From NCBI GenBank assembly GCA_041686695.1, contig JAWLDJ010000009.1, positions 1-46,639 of the forward strand: DNA of 46,639 bases, in the 5' to 3' direction. Every line of letters starts with the position of its first letter. Position 1 is the stretch's first letter. This DNA is from T1Sed10-7 sp041686695 (lineage in GTDB: Bacteria; Actinomycetota; Nitriliruptoria; Nitriliruptorales; Nitriliruptoraceae). The position numbers were made by a program, and so were the translations under genes. The notes beneath the pieces are model-generated. The model searched no databases. It had not been told where the DNA came from and worked only from the letters and a program-made list of their open reading frames with translations. Shown here piece after piece: positions 1 to 8,071 of this stretch.

Positions 1-1
1 G

Positions 2-1066
2 TACCTCGATCGCGCCAAAGCCGACCATCGGATCCTGTGCGTCGCCATGGCGATCGATGCCACGCTGGTCACCAAGGACGCGGCGCTGCGCATCAAGGGA
101 AGCCAACTGGGGCTCGAGGTCGAGGACTACCGCGGTGACACCGCCCGGGTCGAGGAGCACAGCACCGGCATCGTCGAACTGGAGGTGGACGGCACGGTGC
201 TCGACGCCCTCCACCGCGATGGGAAGGCCCAACTCGAGGCAGGACTGGCCGATCTCTCCCAGGTCGGCGAGTTGTGGCCGAACGCCTGCCTGGTGCTGCG
301 ATCCGGCAGGTCCACCTCCGGTCTCGCGCGCGTCACCGAGGTCGCGGACGACGGAACGGCCACCCTCCATCGGGTCCAGGGTCACCGGCCCGTGTTCCAG
401 ATGGCGCCACGGGACGTGCGGCAGACCTTCGCGATCGACCTGCTCCTCGATCCGGAGGTGCCCTGCGTCTCGCTGATGGGGATGGCAGGCACCGGCAAGA
501 CCTTCCTCGCGCTGGCCGCCGGTCTGGAGCAGGTGCTGGAAGCGTCGGCGTACCGACGGCTCAGCGTCTACCGCCCACTCATCGCGGTCGGCAAGCAGGA
601 GGTGGGGTTCCTCCCGGGGGATCTGGACGAGAAGCTGGCACCGTGGATGGCCGCCGTCCACGACAACCTCTACGCGCTGCTGCGGACCGACGTGGCAGGC
701 GGTCGGGGCATGCGTGAGCACCGGCAGGTGCAGACCACGATCGAGTCGCTGGTCGACCGTGGCCAGCTCGAACTGGCCGCGATCACCTACCTCAGGGGAC
801 GTTCGATCACCGACGAGTTCGTCGTGGTCGACGAGGCACAGAACATCGAACTGTCGGCCCTCAAGGTCGTGCTGACCCGCATGGCGACGGGCTCCAAGGT
901 GGTCTTCTGCGGCGACCTCGGACAGGTCGACAACCCCTACATCTCGCCGTACGGCGGCATGGCAGCGCTGATCGAGAAGATGAAGGACAGCCCACTGTTC
1001 GGTCACGTCACGCTCACCAAGGGGGTACGCAGCCCGCTGGCAGAGCACGCGGCAGCCATCTTCTGA
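2..1066 (+). CDS. PIN-PhoH family ATPase, 3' part (gene runs in from the left)
   Basis: The frame is already open at base 2, so the ATG at 47 is internal and the gene starts outside the window. The first residues (YLDRAKADHRILCVA, then LVTKDAALRIKG) look like the end of a PIN nuclease domain. A PhoH P-loop ATPase domain follows, with Walker A GMAGTGKT at bases 478-501, Walker B VVVDEAQN at 821-844, then a FCGDLGQVDNPY block and a C-terminal RSPLAE motif. PIN fused to PhoH is the YlaK/PhoH2 architecture; mycobacterial PhoH2 is described as an RNA helicase with RNase activity in the cytoplasm. It ends in TGA at 1064-1066. The family is clear; the role here is inferred from the family only. Confidence 0.9.
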   Translation, partial: YLDRAKADHRILCVAMAIDATLVTKDAALRIKGSQLGLEVEDYRGDTARVEEHSTGIVELEVDGTVLDALHRDGKAQLEAGLADLSQVGELWPNACLVLRSGRSTSGLARVTEVADDGTATLHRVQGHRPVFQMAPRDVRQTFAIDLLLDPEVPCVSLMGMAGTGKTFLALAAGLEQVLEASAYRRLSVYRPLIAVGKQEVGFLPGDLDEKLAPWMAAVHDNLYALLRTDVAGGRGMREHRQVQTTIESLVDRGQLELAAITYLRGRSITDEFVVVDEAQNIELSALKVVLTRMATGSKVVFCGDLGQVDNPYISPYGGMAALIEKMKDSPLFGHVTLTKGVRSPLAEHAAAIF

Positions 1067-1253
1067 CACCGATCGGCTGGCACCTGCGGGTGGCCTGTGC
1101 TGCCGGCCGCGATGGCGCTGTCGTGCTGTCTCCCGCCGACCGACCGGGACCTGGGGTGAGCTTCGCTGTCGACCGCCACGGCCGCGAGGCCGCCCGGGCG
1201 GCGCGACCCGCCACCAGGGATCGCAGGGCTCGCCGCTGGCCACCGTCACCAGC

Positions 1254-1341
1254 GCGTGGCCCCTGCGCCCCGCCCCGTGGCCCCTGCGCCCCGCCCCGTG
1301 GCTCCTGCACCCCGCCCCCGTTGCCCCTGCACCCGACCCCC
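1254..1341. repeat. 21-base GC-rich tandem repeat, about four copies
   Basis: Units of the form CGTGGCCCCTGCGCCCCGCCC follow each other twice almost perfectly (around 1255-1299). Two degenerate copies (GTGGCTCCTGCACCCCGCCC and TTGCCCCTGCACCCGACCC) come next. The repeat length is a multiple of three, but I place it upstream of the transporter start, in non-coding DNA. It may be slippage-prone or protein-binding; no function can be read from the sequence. Confidence 0.75.
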
Positions 1342-1402
1342 GCGGTCCGCCACGGCCGGTGGCCGGGCACCTTGCCCCTGGCCTCGCAACGACGTGGCCC
1401 TC

Positions 1403-1440
1403 TACGGTGGATCGACCGCACCCGTCGGCTCAGCGGGTGC
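1403..1440 (+). promoter_or_regulatory. Putative promoter -10 and leader hairpin of the DASS transporter
   Basis: TACGGT at 1403-1408 matches the TANNNT form seen before many genes in this window. It is followed by an inverted repeat GCACCCG (1418-1424) / CGGGTGC (1434-1440) with a 9-base loop, which would lie at the start of a roughly 100-base leader. No good -35 is visible. This is sequence pattern only. Confidence 0.35.
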
Positions 1441-1515
1441 CCGACGCAGGTCCGGGCGCGCCGTGGGGGCCGCCCGGCCCAGCCTTTCCGGACGGAACCT
1501 GCTGGGGGGAACCCC

Positions 1516-3114
1516 GTGGCCGACCAACAGCCGCATCGCGCGCAACCGCAGCTCGGTGGCGCCGAGGAACCGGCCCGTTCGGGTCGGCGCGCGCGGATCG
1601 GCATGGCGCTCGGGCCGGTGGCGGCGGTCGCGACCTACCTCCTGTTGCCGGTCGGGGAGGGGGGTCTGACCGACGGTGGCCGCGCGACGGCGGCGGTCGC
1701 GGTGCTGATGGCGGTGTGGTGGGTGGCCGAGACGCTGCCGTTGGCCGTGACCTCGCTCCTGCCGGTCGTGCTGCTCCCGTTGACCGGCGCCCTGGAACTG
1801 TCGGCAACGACCCGGGCCTATGGGAACCCGCTGGTGTTCCTGTTCCTCGGGGGCTTCGTGCTCGCGCTGGCGATGCAGCGCTGGGGGCTGCACCGGCGCA
1901 TCGCGCTGCTCACGATCCGGCTCGTCGGCACGCGGCCGACGCGCATGGTGGGCGGGTTCATGGTGGCCGCCGGTGGTCTCTCGATGTGGGTGAGCAACAC
2001 GGCCACGACGGTGATGATGCTGCCGATCGGGGTGTCGGTGCTGGGGTTGGTGGCGGTCAAGCTCGGCGCGGGCGCCGACGAGCACCCACCGGAGGCATCG
2101 ATCACGGAGATCGCCGGCGATGAGGCGCCGACCTCCGCCCAGGAGATCGCGGACAGTCCGGCGCCCAACCTCGGTGCCGGCCTGATGCTCGGCATCGCCT
2201 ACGGCGCCAGTATCGGGTCGTTGGCCACCCTGATCGGGACCCCGCCGAACACCTTCCTGGCGGGTTTCCTCGGGCAGACCTACGGCATCGAGCTGGGCTT
2301 CGGTCAGTGGATGCTGTTCGCCCTCCCGCTGTCGCTGACGTTCCTGGCCATCGCCTGGTTCGTCCTGACACGGTGGATGTACCCGCCGGAGATCGCCGAG
2401 ATCCCCGGGGGTGCGCAGTTGATCGACGACGAGCTCGAGGCGCTCGGACCGCTCGGTCGCGGGGAGCGCAACGTTCTGGTCGTGTTCGTCCTGATGGCCG
2501 GTTCCTGGGTCCTGCGCGGCTCGGTGCAGGACCTGCTGGCCGACACCCCGTTGGCAGCGGTCGACGACCCGATCATCGCGATCGCCGGTGCCATCCTGCT
2601 GTTCGCGCTGCCGGTCGACTGGCACCGGGGCGTGTTCACGATGGACTGGGCGACCGCCCGTCAGCTGCCCTGGGGCGTGCTGCTGCTCTTCGGTGGTGGA
2701 CTCGCCCTGGCAGCCGCCCTCTCCGACAACGGCGTGGACGTGTTCGTCGGTGAGCAGCTCACCCAGCTCTCCAGCCTCCCGATCCCGGTCCTGATCGCGA
2801 CCGTGGTCGTCACCGTCATCCTGTTGACCGAGCTCACCTCCAACACCGCGACCACGGCGGCGCTGGTGCCGGTCGTGGCCGGGACGGCCGTGGTCCTCGG
2901 GCTGGACCCCAGAGCGCTCGCCATCCCCACCGCGCTGGCGGCGACCTGCGCGTTCGCGCTCCCGGTCGCCACACCCCCCAACGCCATCGTGTTCGGGTCG
3001 GGGTTCGTGACGATCCCGCAGATGGTGCGTGTCGGGCTGGTCCTGAACGTGATCGGCACCGTGCTCATCGTGGCGGTGTCGGTGTGGCTCGCTCCGCTGC
3101 TGTTCGGCTTCTGA
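1516..3114 (+). CDS. DASS-family (SLC13) sodium:anion symporter
   Basis: A 532-aa integral membrane protein with about a dozen hydrophobic segments. The two DASS signature SNT motifs are present, WVSNTATT near residue 160 and LTSNTATTAAL near 443, each followed by a GTPPN/ATPPN-type loop (IGTPPNTF and VATPPNAI). In this family the paired SNT motifs form the sodium and carboxylate/anion site, so it probably imports C4-dicarboxylates or sulfate with sodium. The exact substrate cannot be told. I chose GTG 1516 because GGGGGGA lies 5 bases upstream and the first transmembrane segment starts soon after. The same frame stays open to 1090, but that stretch is low-complexity. A loop rich in Glu/Ala (about residues 185-212) separates the two halves. 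Confidence 0.88.
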   Translation: MADQQPHRAQPQLGGAEEPARSGRRARIGMALGPVAAVATYLLLPVGEGGLTDGGRATAAVAVLMAVWWVAETLPLAVTSLLPVVLLPLTGALELSATTRAYGNPLVFLFLGGFVLALAMQRWGLHRRIALLTIRLVGTRPTRMVGGFMVAAGGLSMWVSNTATTVMMLPIGVSVLGLVAVKLGAGADEHPPEASITEIAGDEAPTSAQEIADSPAPNLGAGLMLGIAYGASIGSLATLIGTPPNTFLAGFLGQTYGIELGFGQWMLFALPLSLTFLAIAWFVLTRWMYPPEIAEIPGGAQLIDDELEALGPLGRGERNVLVVFVLMAGSWVLRGSVQDLLADTPLAAVDDPIIAIAGAILLFALPVDWHRGVFTMDWATARQLPWGVLLLFGGGLALAAALSDNGVDVFVGEQLTQLSSLPIPVLIATVVVTVILLTELTSNTATTAALVPVVAGTAVVLGLDPRALAIPTALAATCAFALPVATPPNAIVFGSGFVTIPQMVRVGLVLNVIGTVLIVAVSVWLAPLLFGF

Positions 3115-3135
3115 ACGGTGCCGGGGCCCCGCGGC

Positions 3136-3957
3136 TCAGTTCAGACGGGCCCGCGTTTCGATGGCCGCGCGTCGTGCGGCCTGTCGCTGCGGTGTGTCCC
3201 CGTCGGTGAGTTCGAGGAAGCGCTCGTAGGCGTCGGCTGCGACGTCGAACCGGCCCGTACGCGCGCTCAGGTCGCCGAGGTCGCGGTGGTCCTGGGGATG
3301 GCGGTTCGGGAGCGCGAGCTTGACCTCCACCGTCCACCGCGCCTCGGCCAGCCGTCCTGCCGTGGTCAGGTCGCGCGTGAGGTTGTTGAGCAGCCGACGG
3401 GCGATGCTCACCGCCGGTGTGGGCCGCAGCATCGAGCGTCGGAACGTGACCCGACCGCCGGTCGTGCTGGCGACGCGCTCGATCAGCGCCGGTTCGTCGA
3501 GCCGGATCCCGCCGTGGTAGGGGTCCAGCACGGTCGGATGAGTGCCGTCGGCGACGCCGACGACGACGTGGCCGGGGAGCCCGATCGCGTAGGCCGGGAG
3601 CTGGAGCCGACGCGCGAGCGCGACGTAGACGATCGACAGGGTGATCGGTAGGCCCTGACGGGTCTCGAGGACGCGGTGCAGCAGCGAGCTGTCGGGATCG
3701 TGGTAGCGGGCCGGGTCGCCGGCGAAGCCCAGACGGCCACCGAGGTGGTCGCGGAGCGCGTCGGCGACCGGCGGGCCGGAGCCGAGGCGGGGTTCCAGGG
3801 TCCGCACGCTGTCGGCCAGCGCGTCCAGGCGCAGGAGCTCGCGGTCGACGTCGAGGTCCGGAGCGCACCCGGTGGCGCACAGCAAGGCCATCTCGGCGAG
3901 GTCGGCGTCACTGCGCCGGACCAGGCGGACGAGCCGATCGCGTACGTCGTCGGTCAT
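3136..3957 (-). CDS. SirB1-like transglutaminase-fold protein
   Basis: 273 aa. The centre carries the SirB1 family signature: a LLHRVLETRQGLPITLSIVY block followed by ARRLQLPAYAIGLPGHVVVG, the modified transglutaminase-like fold. The C-terminal 70 residues (SARTGRFDVAADAYERFLEL) look like a TPR-like helical repeat, also typical of SirB1 proteins. The usual Cys nucleophile of true transglutaminases is not evident, so catalysis is doubtful; biochemical role unknown. The ATG at 3957 is 7 bases from a TAGCGT hexamer and has no ribosome binding site, suggesting a leaderless mRNA. The frame extends to a GTG at 3966, which I reject for that reason. It is convergent with the DASS transporter (21 bases apart). 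Confidence 0.8.
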   Translation of the reverse strand: MTDDVRDRLVRLVRRSDADLAEMALLCATGCAPDLDVDRELLRLDALADSVRTLEPRLGSGPPVADALRDHLGGRLGFAGDPARYHDPDSSLLHRVLETRQGLPITLSIVYVALARRLQLPAYAIGLPGHVVVGVADGTHPTVLDPYHGGIRLDEPALIERVASTTGGRVTFRRSMLRPTPAVSIARRLLNNLTRDLTTAGRLAEARWTVEVKLALPNRHPQDHRDLGDLSARTGRFDVAADAYERFLELTDGDTPQRQAARRAAIETRARLN

Positions 3958-3964
3958 GGCGCCC

Positions 3965-3970
3965 ACGCTA
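3965..3970 (-). promoter_or_regulatory. -10 hexamer for a leaderless SirB1-like mRNA
   Basis: On the minus strand TAGCGT ends 7 bases before the ATG at 3957, the spacing expected when transcription begins at the start codon. No -35 or ribosome binding site is visible. Confidence 0.4.
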
Positions 3971-4037
3971 GCGGCGGTCGCCCCGCCAGCGGTGATCGGA
4001 GGGGTCCGGGCGGTGTGTGGTCAGCCCCACCTGCGAC

Positions 4038-4043
4038 TAGGTT
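4038..4043 (+). promoter_or_regulatory. Putative -10 hexamer of the pnt operon
   Basis: TAGGTT lies about 90 bases before the pntAA start and fits the TAGNNT type seen elsewhere in the window. It would leave an untranslated leader of roughly 85 bases. Confidence 0.35.
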
Positions 4044-4133
4044 CGTCCCTACGTCGAGGTGGCGGCCGGCGCGCCCGCGGAGCGGACGCGCCACCGACGC
4101 CTCCTCCGCCTCGCGACATGCTCGGAGCACGTG

Positions 4134-5270
4134 GTGGCAACGATCTTCATCCCGCAGGAGCGGGCCGCCGGGGAACGCCGTGTGGCGGCCACCCCGGCGA
4201 GCATCGGCAAGCTGCAACGCACGGGCATCGAGGTGGCCGTCGAGTCAGGCGCCGGTGCCCACGCCCGGGTCGCCGACGACGACTACCTCGCCGCGGGAGC
4301 CGAGGTCACCGAGGCGTCGTCGATCGCCGACGCATCGGTGGTCGCACGGGTCGCGCCGCCGAGCCTCGACGACGTCGCGGCGATGGCGCCAGGCACGATC
4401 CTGCTCAGCTTCGTGGCCCCGCACCGCAACCTCGAGGTGGTGGGGGCGCTCGCGCAGCGCGGGGTCACGACCCTCGCCATGGAGCTCGTTCCCCGGATCA
4501 GCCGTGCGCAGTCCATCGACGCGCTCTCCAGCCAGGCGAACATCTCCGGGTACCGGGCCGTGATCGCCGCCGCGTACGAGCTCGACAAGTACTTCCCGCT
4601 GTTCATGACCGCTGCCGGCACGATCAAGCCGGCGACCCTGGTCGTGCTCGGCGCCGGGGTCGCCGGGCTGCAGGCCGTGGCCACCGGCCGTCGCCTGGGG
4701 GCGGTGGTCAAGGTCTCCGACATCCGTGAGGCCGCCAAGCAGGAGGTCGCCTCGCTCGGCGGCACCTTCATCGACGTGCCCTCCGATGAGGACCTGACCG
4801 GCGAGGGCGGGTACGCGAAGGAAGCGGGCGAGGACTTCCTCAGCCGCCAGCGGCGCATCCTGACCGAGCACCTGAGCACGGCGCATGCCGCGATCACCAC
4901 GGCGCAGATCCCCGGCCGCCCCGCGCCGCTGCTGCTGACCACGGAGATGGTCGAGGCGATGCCGGCCGGTGGGGTCGTGATCGATCTCGCGGCCGCCGAC
5001 GGCGGCAACTGCGAGCTCACCGAGACCACCGGTGTGGTGGAACACCGCGGGATCCGCGTCCTGCCCGGTCACGAGCTCGCTTCCGCGATGCCGGCGGAGG
5101 CCAGCGCGATGTACGGCAACAACATCGCCGCCTTCGTCGAGTTGTTCGTCACCGAGGGCGAGGTCACGCTCGATCTCGACGACGAGGTCGTGGCCGGCGC
5201 CCTGCTCACCCACGACGGCGAGGTGGTGCACGCACGCACCGCCGAACTGCTCCGAGGAGAAGGACGATGA
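4134..5270 (+). CDS. pntAA: NAD(P) transhydrogenase subunit alpha part 1 (NAD-binding domain I)
   Basis: 378 aa, soluble. It carries the AlaDH/PntA fold: an N-terminal half starting with FIPQERAAGERRVAATP (family R-x-A-x-x-P element) and a Rossmann half with VLGAGVAGLQAVATGRRLGA near residue 170. With pntAB and pntB it forms the proton-translocating transhydrogenase that drives NADP reduction by NADH using the proton gradient. GTG 4134 is chosen because CGGAG lies 6 bases upstream and gives the normal N-terminus; a GTG at 4131 and an open frame to 4059 are alternatives. Its stop overlaps the pntAB start by 4 bases (ATGA), so the subunits are translationally coupled. Confidence 0.95.
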   Translation: MATIFIPQERAAGERRVAATPASIGKLQRTGIEVAVESGAGAHARVADDDYLAAGAEVTEASSIADASVVARVAPPSLDDVAAMAPGTILLSFVAPHRNLEVVGALAQRGVTTLAMELVPRISRAQSIDALSSQANISGYRAVIAAAYELDKYFPLFMTAAGTIKPATLVVLGAGVAGLQAVATGRRLGAVVKVSDIREAAKQEVASLGGTFIDVPSDEDLTGEGGYAKEAGEDFLSRQRRILTEHLSTAHAAITTAQIPGRPAPLLLTTEMVEAMPAGGVVIDLAAADGGNCELTETTGVVEHRGIRVLPGHELASAMPAEASAMYGNNIAAFVELFVTEGEVTLDLDDEVVAGALLTHDGEVVHARTAELLRGEGR

Positions 5271-5551
5271 TGGGTCCCCTGCTGGTGAGCCTGTACGTGT
5301 TCGTGCTCGCGGCGTTCCTCGGGTTCGAGCTGATCAACAAGGTGCCGCCGACGCTGCACACGCCGTTGATGTCCGGTGCGAACGCCATGTCGGGCATCAC
5401 CGTGATCGGAGCGCTGACGCTGGTGACCGTCGCGAGTCCCTCGGTGGGGGTCGTGCTCGGTGTGCTGGCACTGATCCTCGCCACGATCAACGTCGTCGGC
5501 GGGTTCCTGGTGACCGACCGGATGCTGGCGACCTTCGGGGGCCGCAAGTGA
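5267..5551 (+). CDS. pntAB: NAD(P) transhydrogenase subunit alpha part 2 (membrane part of domain II)
   Basis: 94 aa with three hydrophobic helices, the usual size and topology of the separate PntAB subunit in three-gene transhydrogenases. Motifs NKVPPTLHTPLMSGANAMSG and GGFLVTDRML are family-typical. A strong GAGGAGAAGG site sits just before the ATG at 5267 inside the end of pntAA. A second ATG at 5270 is possible. The stop overlaps pntB by 4 bases (GTGA). Confidence 0.95.
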   Translation: MMGPLLVSLYVFVLAAFLGFELINKVPPTLHTPLMSGANAMSGITVIGALTLVTVASPSVGVVLGVLALILATINVVGGFLVTDRMLATFGGRK

Positions 5552-6963
5552 CGCTCACCGACCTGACCGCCCTGCTGGCCCTCGGTTCGATCGCGCTGTT
5601 CGTCGTCGGCCTCAAGCGTCTGTCCAGGGTGCGCACCGCCCGCAGCGGCAACGCTCTGATGGCCGCCGGCATGCTGCTCGCCGTCCTCATCACCCTGCTC
5701 GAGATCGGGTTGGTCGACTACCGGTGGATCATCGCCGGGCTCCTCATCGGTGGGGGCATCGGGGTGGCGATCGTGCTCCGTGCTCAGGCCACGCAGATGC
5801 CGGAGATCGTCGCCCGATTCAACGGGTTCGGAGGTGCCGGCTCCGCGTTGGTCGCGCTGTCGCTGTTCTGGCTCGCCGTGGTGGAGGTGCCCGGCGCGAC
5901 CACCGCCGCGGAGGCCCTCGGCGGCACCGCCGCCGTCACCCTGGTGCTATCGGTGTTGATCGGGAGTGCCACGCTGTCGGGCAGCATCCTGGCCGAGCTG
6001 AAGCTGCGGGGCACCCTGTCCAAGGACCCGCGGGTCCCGGCACGCACGGCCGTCATGGCGATCCTGGTCCTGTTCGGGCTCGGGCTCGGCCTGGCCGCGA
6101 TGTTCTCCATCGCCGACACCGCCGGTGCCGCCCTGGCCGTGATCGCGGTCGTGGTCGCCAGCCTGGTGGTCGGCGTGGTGCTCGTGCTGCCGATCGGCGG
6201 CGCGGACATGCCGGTCGTCATCAGTCTGCTGAACTCGTTGTCGGGGCTCGCGGCGGCGGCGGCCGGGTTCGCGTTGTCCAACCAGCTGCTCATCATCGCG
6301 GGCACGATCGTGGGTGCCGCCGGGCTGATCCTGACCCAGATCATGTGCGTGGCCATGAACCGGTCCCTGCTCAACGTGATCGCCGGCAGCTTCGGCGAGG
6401 CCGGGGAGGTCGAACACGGGGAGTACGGCCACGTCGTCTCCGCCGACGCCGAGTCCGCAGCGATGGTGCTGGAAGCGGCCGGCTCGGTGATCATCGTGCC
6501 CGGCTACGGACTGGCGGCCGCCCGCGCGCAGAACGCCGCCTACGATCTCGCCAGGGCGCTGATCGACCGTGGCACCGAGGTCAGGTTCGCGATCCACCCG
6601 GTGGCCGGGCGCATGCCAGGTCACATGAACGTGGTGCTGGCCGAAGCCGAGGTGCCCTACGAGCTGCTGCACGAGATGTCGGAGATCAACCCGGAGTTCT
6701 CCCAGACCGATGTCGCCATCGTCGTCGGCGCCAACGACGTCGTGAACCCGGCGGCCAACGACACGCCCGGCAGCCCGATCGCCGGCATGCCGATCCTCGA
6801 GGTGGACAACGCCCGCCGGGTCTTCGTGATCAAACGGAGCCTGTCGCCGGGCTACGCCGGGATCAAGAACGCCCTCTTCGAGCGTGACCACACGGTGATG
6901 CTCTTCGGGGACGCCAAGGAGATGCTCACCGAGCTGGCAGGCGAGGTCGTCAAGGCGCCCTGA
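5548..6963 (+). CDS. pntB: NAD(P) transhydrogenase subunit beta
   Basis: 471 aa. The first 270 residues form about eight or nine membrane helices (proton channel, domain II). The C-terminal 190 residues are the soluble NADP-binding domain III, with VPGYGLAAARAQ, HPVAGRMPGHMNVVLAEA, VGANDVVNPAA and a FVIKRSLSPGYAG block. All are canonical PntB elements. GTG 5548 overlaps the pntAB stop by four bases. The pnt operon is complete and intact. glpX follows about 100 bases later with its own promoter-like elements. Confidence 0.96.
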   Translation: MTLTDLTALLALGSIALFVVGLKRLSRVRTARSGNALMAAGMLLAVLITLLEIGLVDYRWIIAGLLIGGGIGVAIVLRAQATQMPEIVARFNGFGGAGSALVALSLFWLAVVEVPGATTAAEALGGTAAVTLVLSVLIGSATLSGSILAELKLRGTLSKDPRVPARTAVMAILVLFGLGLGLAAMFSIADTAGAALAVIAVVVASLVVGVVLVLPIGGADMPVVISLLNSLSGLAAAAAGFALSNQLLIIAGTIVGAAGLILTQIMCVAMNRSLLNVIAGSFGEAGEVEHGEYGHVVSADAESAAMVLEAAGSVIIVPGYGLAAARAQNAAYDLARALIDRGTEVRFAIHPVAGRMPGHMNVVLAEAEVPYELLHEMSEINPEFSQTDVAIVVGANDVVNPAANDTPGSPIAGMPILEVDNARRVFVIKRSLSPGYAGIKNALFERDHTVMLFGDAKEMLTELAGEVVKAP

Positions 6964-6988
6964 CCTCCGGATCCCGGCCACGCGGCAC

Positions 6989-7007
6989 TAAGCTCCCGCT
7001 CAGCGGG
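6989..7007 (+). promoter_or_regulatory. glpX promoter -10 with adjoining 13-base palindrome
   Basis: TAAGCT at 6989-6994 is followed at once by CCCGCTCAGCGGG (6995-7007), a perfect palindrome around a central C. The palindrome covers the expected transcription start, the classic place for a repressor operator. It could equally be the first hairpin of the mRNA. Confidence 0.4.
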
Positions 7008-7033
7008 CCGACGGTGCCCCGCCGACCGAGTCA

Positions 7034-7049
7034 GCGTCGCTGGCGACGC
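7034..7049 (+). promoter_or_regulatory. Hairpin just before the glpX ribosome binding site
   Basis: GCGTCG (7034-7039) and CGACGC (7044-7049) pair around a CTGG tetraloop, five bases before the GGGGGTG site. It may shape access to the start at 7065. Confidence 0.35.
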
Positions 7050-7064
7050 GCATGGGGGTGTGAC

Positions 7065-8054
7065 GTGAGCCCGGAGAAGCCCGACCGCAACCTCGCCATC
7101 GAACTGGTCCGGGTCACCGAGGCCGCCGCCATGTCGGCGGCCCGCTGGCAGGGCCGCGGGGACAAGGAGTCCGGCGACCAGGCGGCGGTGGACGCCATGC
7201 GCACCGTGCTCGACACCGTCGATTTCGACGGCACGGTCATCATCGGGGAGGGGGAGAAGGACGAGGCCCCGATGCTCTACAACGGGGAGCGGGTCGGGAC
7301 GGGGAACCCGCCCGCGGTCGACATCGCCGTCGACCCCGTCGAGGGCACGCGCCTGCTCGCGGAGGGGCGCCCAGGGTCACTGGCGGTCATGGCGGGAGCG
7401 CCGTCCGGCACCATGTTCGACCCTGGTCCGTGCGTGTACATGGAGAAGCTGGTCGTCGGGCCCGACGCCGTGGGAGCGGTCGACCTCGAGCGGCCGATCG
7501 ACCAGAACCTCGCCGCCATAGCCGAGGCCACCGGCCGGCCGCTGGAGGACCTGACGGTGGTCATGCTGGACCGTGAGCGTCACGACGACGCCAAGCGTCT
7601 CGTACGTGGGGCCGGTTGCCGCCTGCAGTTGATCACCGACGGCGACGTCGCCGCGGGTCTGGTGGCGGCGTGGGTCGACCGTCCACAGATCGACGTCCTG
7701 TACGGCATCGGGGGGACGCCCGAGGGGGTGATCACCGCGTGCGCGGTCAAGGCGCTCGACGGGCAGATGCTCGGACGGCTGTGGCCACGCTCCGGGGCGG
7801 AGCGGCAGGCAGCGCTCGATGGCGGTTACGACCTGTCGGCGGTCCTCACCCAGGATGATCTGGTGACCGCCGACGACTGCTTCATCGCCTGCACCGGGAT
7901 CACCACGAGCCAGCTGCTCCGCGGGGTCAGCTTCGATCGCCGTGGTGCGACCACCGAGTCGCTGGTGATGCGGGCCAAATCCGGCACCGTGCGCACGATC
8001 CGCGCCCGACATCGCCTGGAGAAGCTGCGGGCCTACTCGGCCGTGCCGTACTGA
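7065..8054 (+). CDS. glpX: Class II fructose-1,6-bisphosphatase
   Basis: 329 aa, the normal GlpX length. It hydrolyses fructose-1,6-bisphosphate in gluconeogenesis. Visible family motifs are RGDKESGDQAAVDAMR (residue 30 region), GTVIIGEGEKDEAP (metal-binding acids), AVDPVEGTRLLAEG (the D-P-x-E-G-T metal motif of the Li-sensitive phosphatase fold) and YGIGGTPEGVITACA. I chose GTG 7065, which follows GGGGGTG and gives the family N-terminus (PDRNLAIELVRVTEAAA). The frame is open to 7014, but that extension is Arg/Trp-rich and unlikely. In actinobacteria GlpX is often the only gluconeogenic FBPase. Confidence 0.95.
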   Translation: MSPEKPDRNLAIELVRVTEAAAMSAARWQGRGDKESGDQAAVDAMRTVLDTVDFDGTVIIGEGEKDEAPMLYNGERVGTGNPPAVDIAVDPVEGTRLLAEGRPGSLAVMAGAPSGTMFDPGPCVYMEKLVVGPDAVGAVDLERPIDQNLAAIAEATGRPLEDLTVVMLDRERHDDAKRLVRGAGCRLQLITDGDVAAGLVAAWVDRPQIDVLYGIGGTPEGVITACAVKALDGQMLGRLWPRSGAERQAALDGGYDLSAVLTQDDLVTADDCFIACTGITTSQLLRGVSFDRRGATTESLVMRAKSGTVRTIRARHRLEKLRAYSAVPY

Positions 8055-8071
8055 GGGTGCTCCCGCGCGGC

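Larger units (their letters stand above)
1067..1515. other. 450-base non-coding stretch before the DASS transporter
   Basis: I see no convincing gene here. Open frames run through it on both strands, but their translations are low-complexity Pro/Arg/Ala strings typical of random GC-rich DNA. It contains a 21-base tandem repeat (1254-1341), a -10-like TACGGT at 1403-1408 and a leader hairpin at 1418-1440. It therefore probably holds the end of the phoH transcript and the promoter and leader of the transporter gene. Confidence 0.6.

Noticed and set aside
1254..1341. CRISPR array
   Set aside because: The 21-base units are directly adjacent with no unique spacers and no cas genes.
1090..1515. 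N-terminal extension of the DASS transporter
   Set aside because: Low-complexity Pro/Arg sequence made of the 21-base repeats; the GTG at 1516 has a good ribosome site and the extension is not typical of the family.
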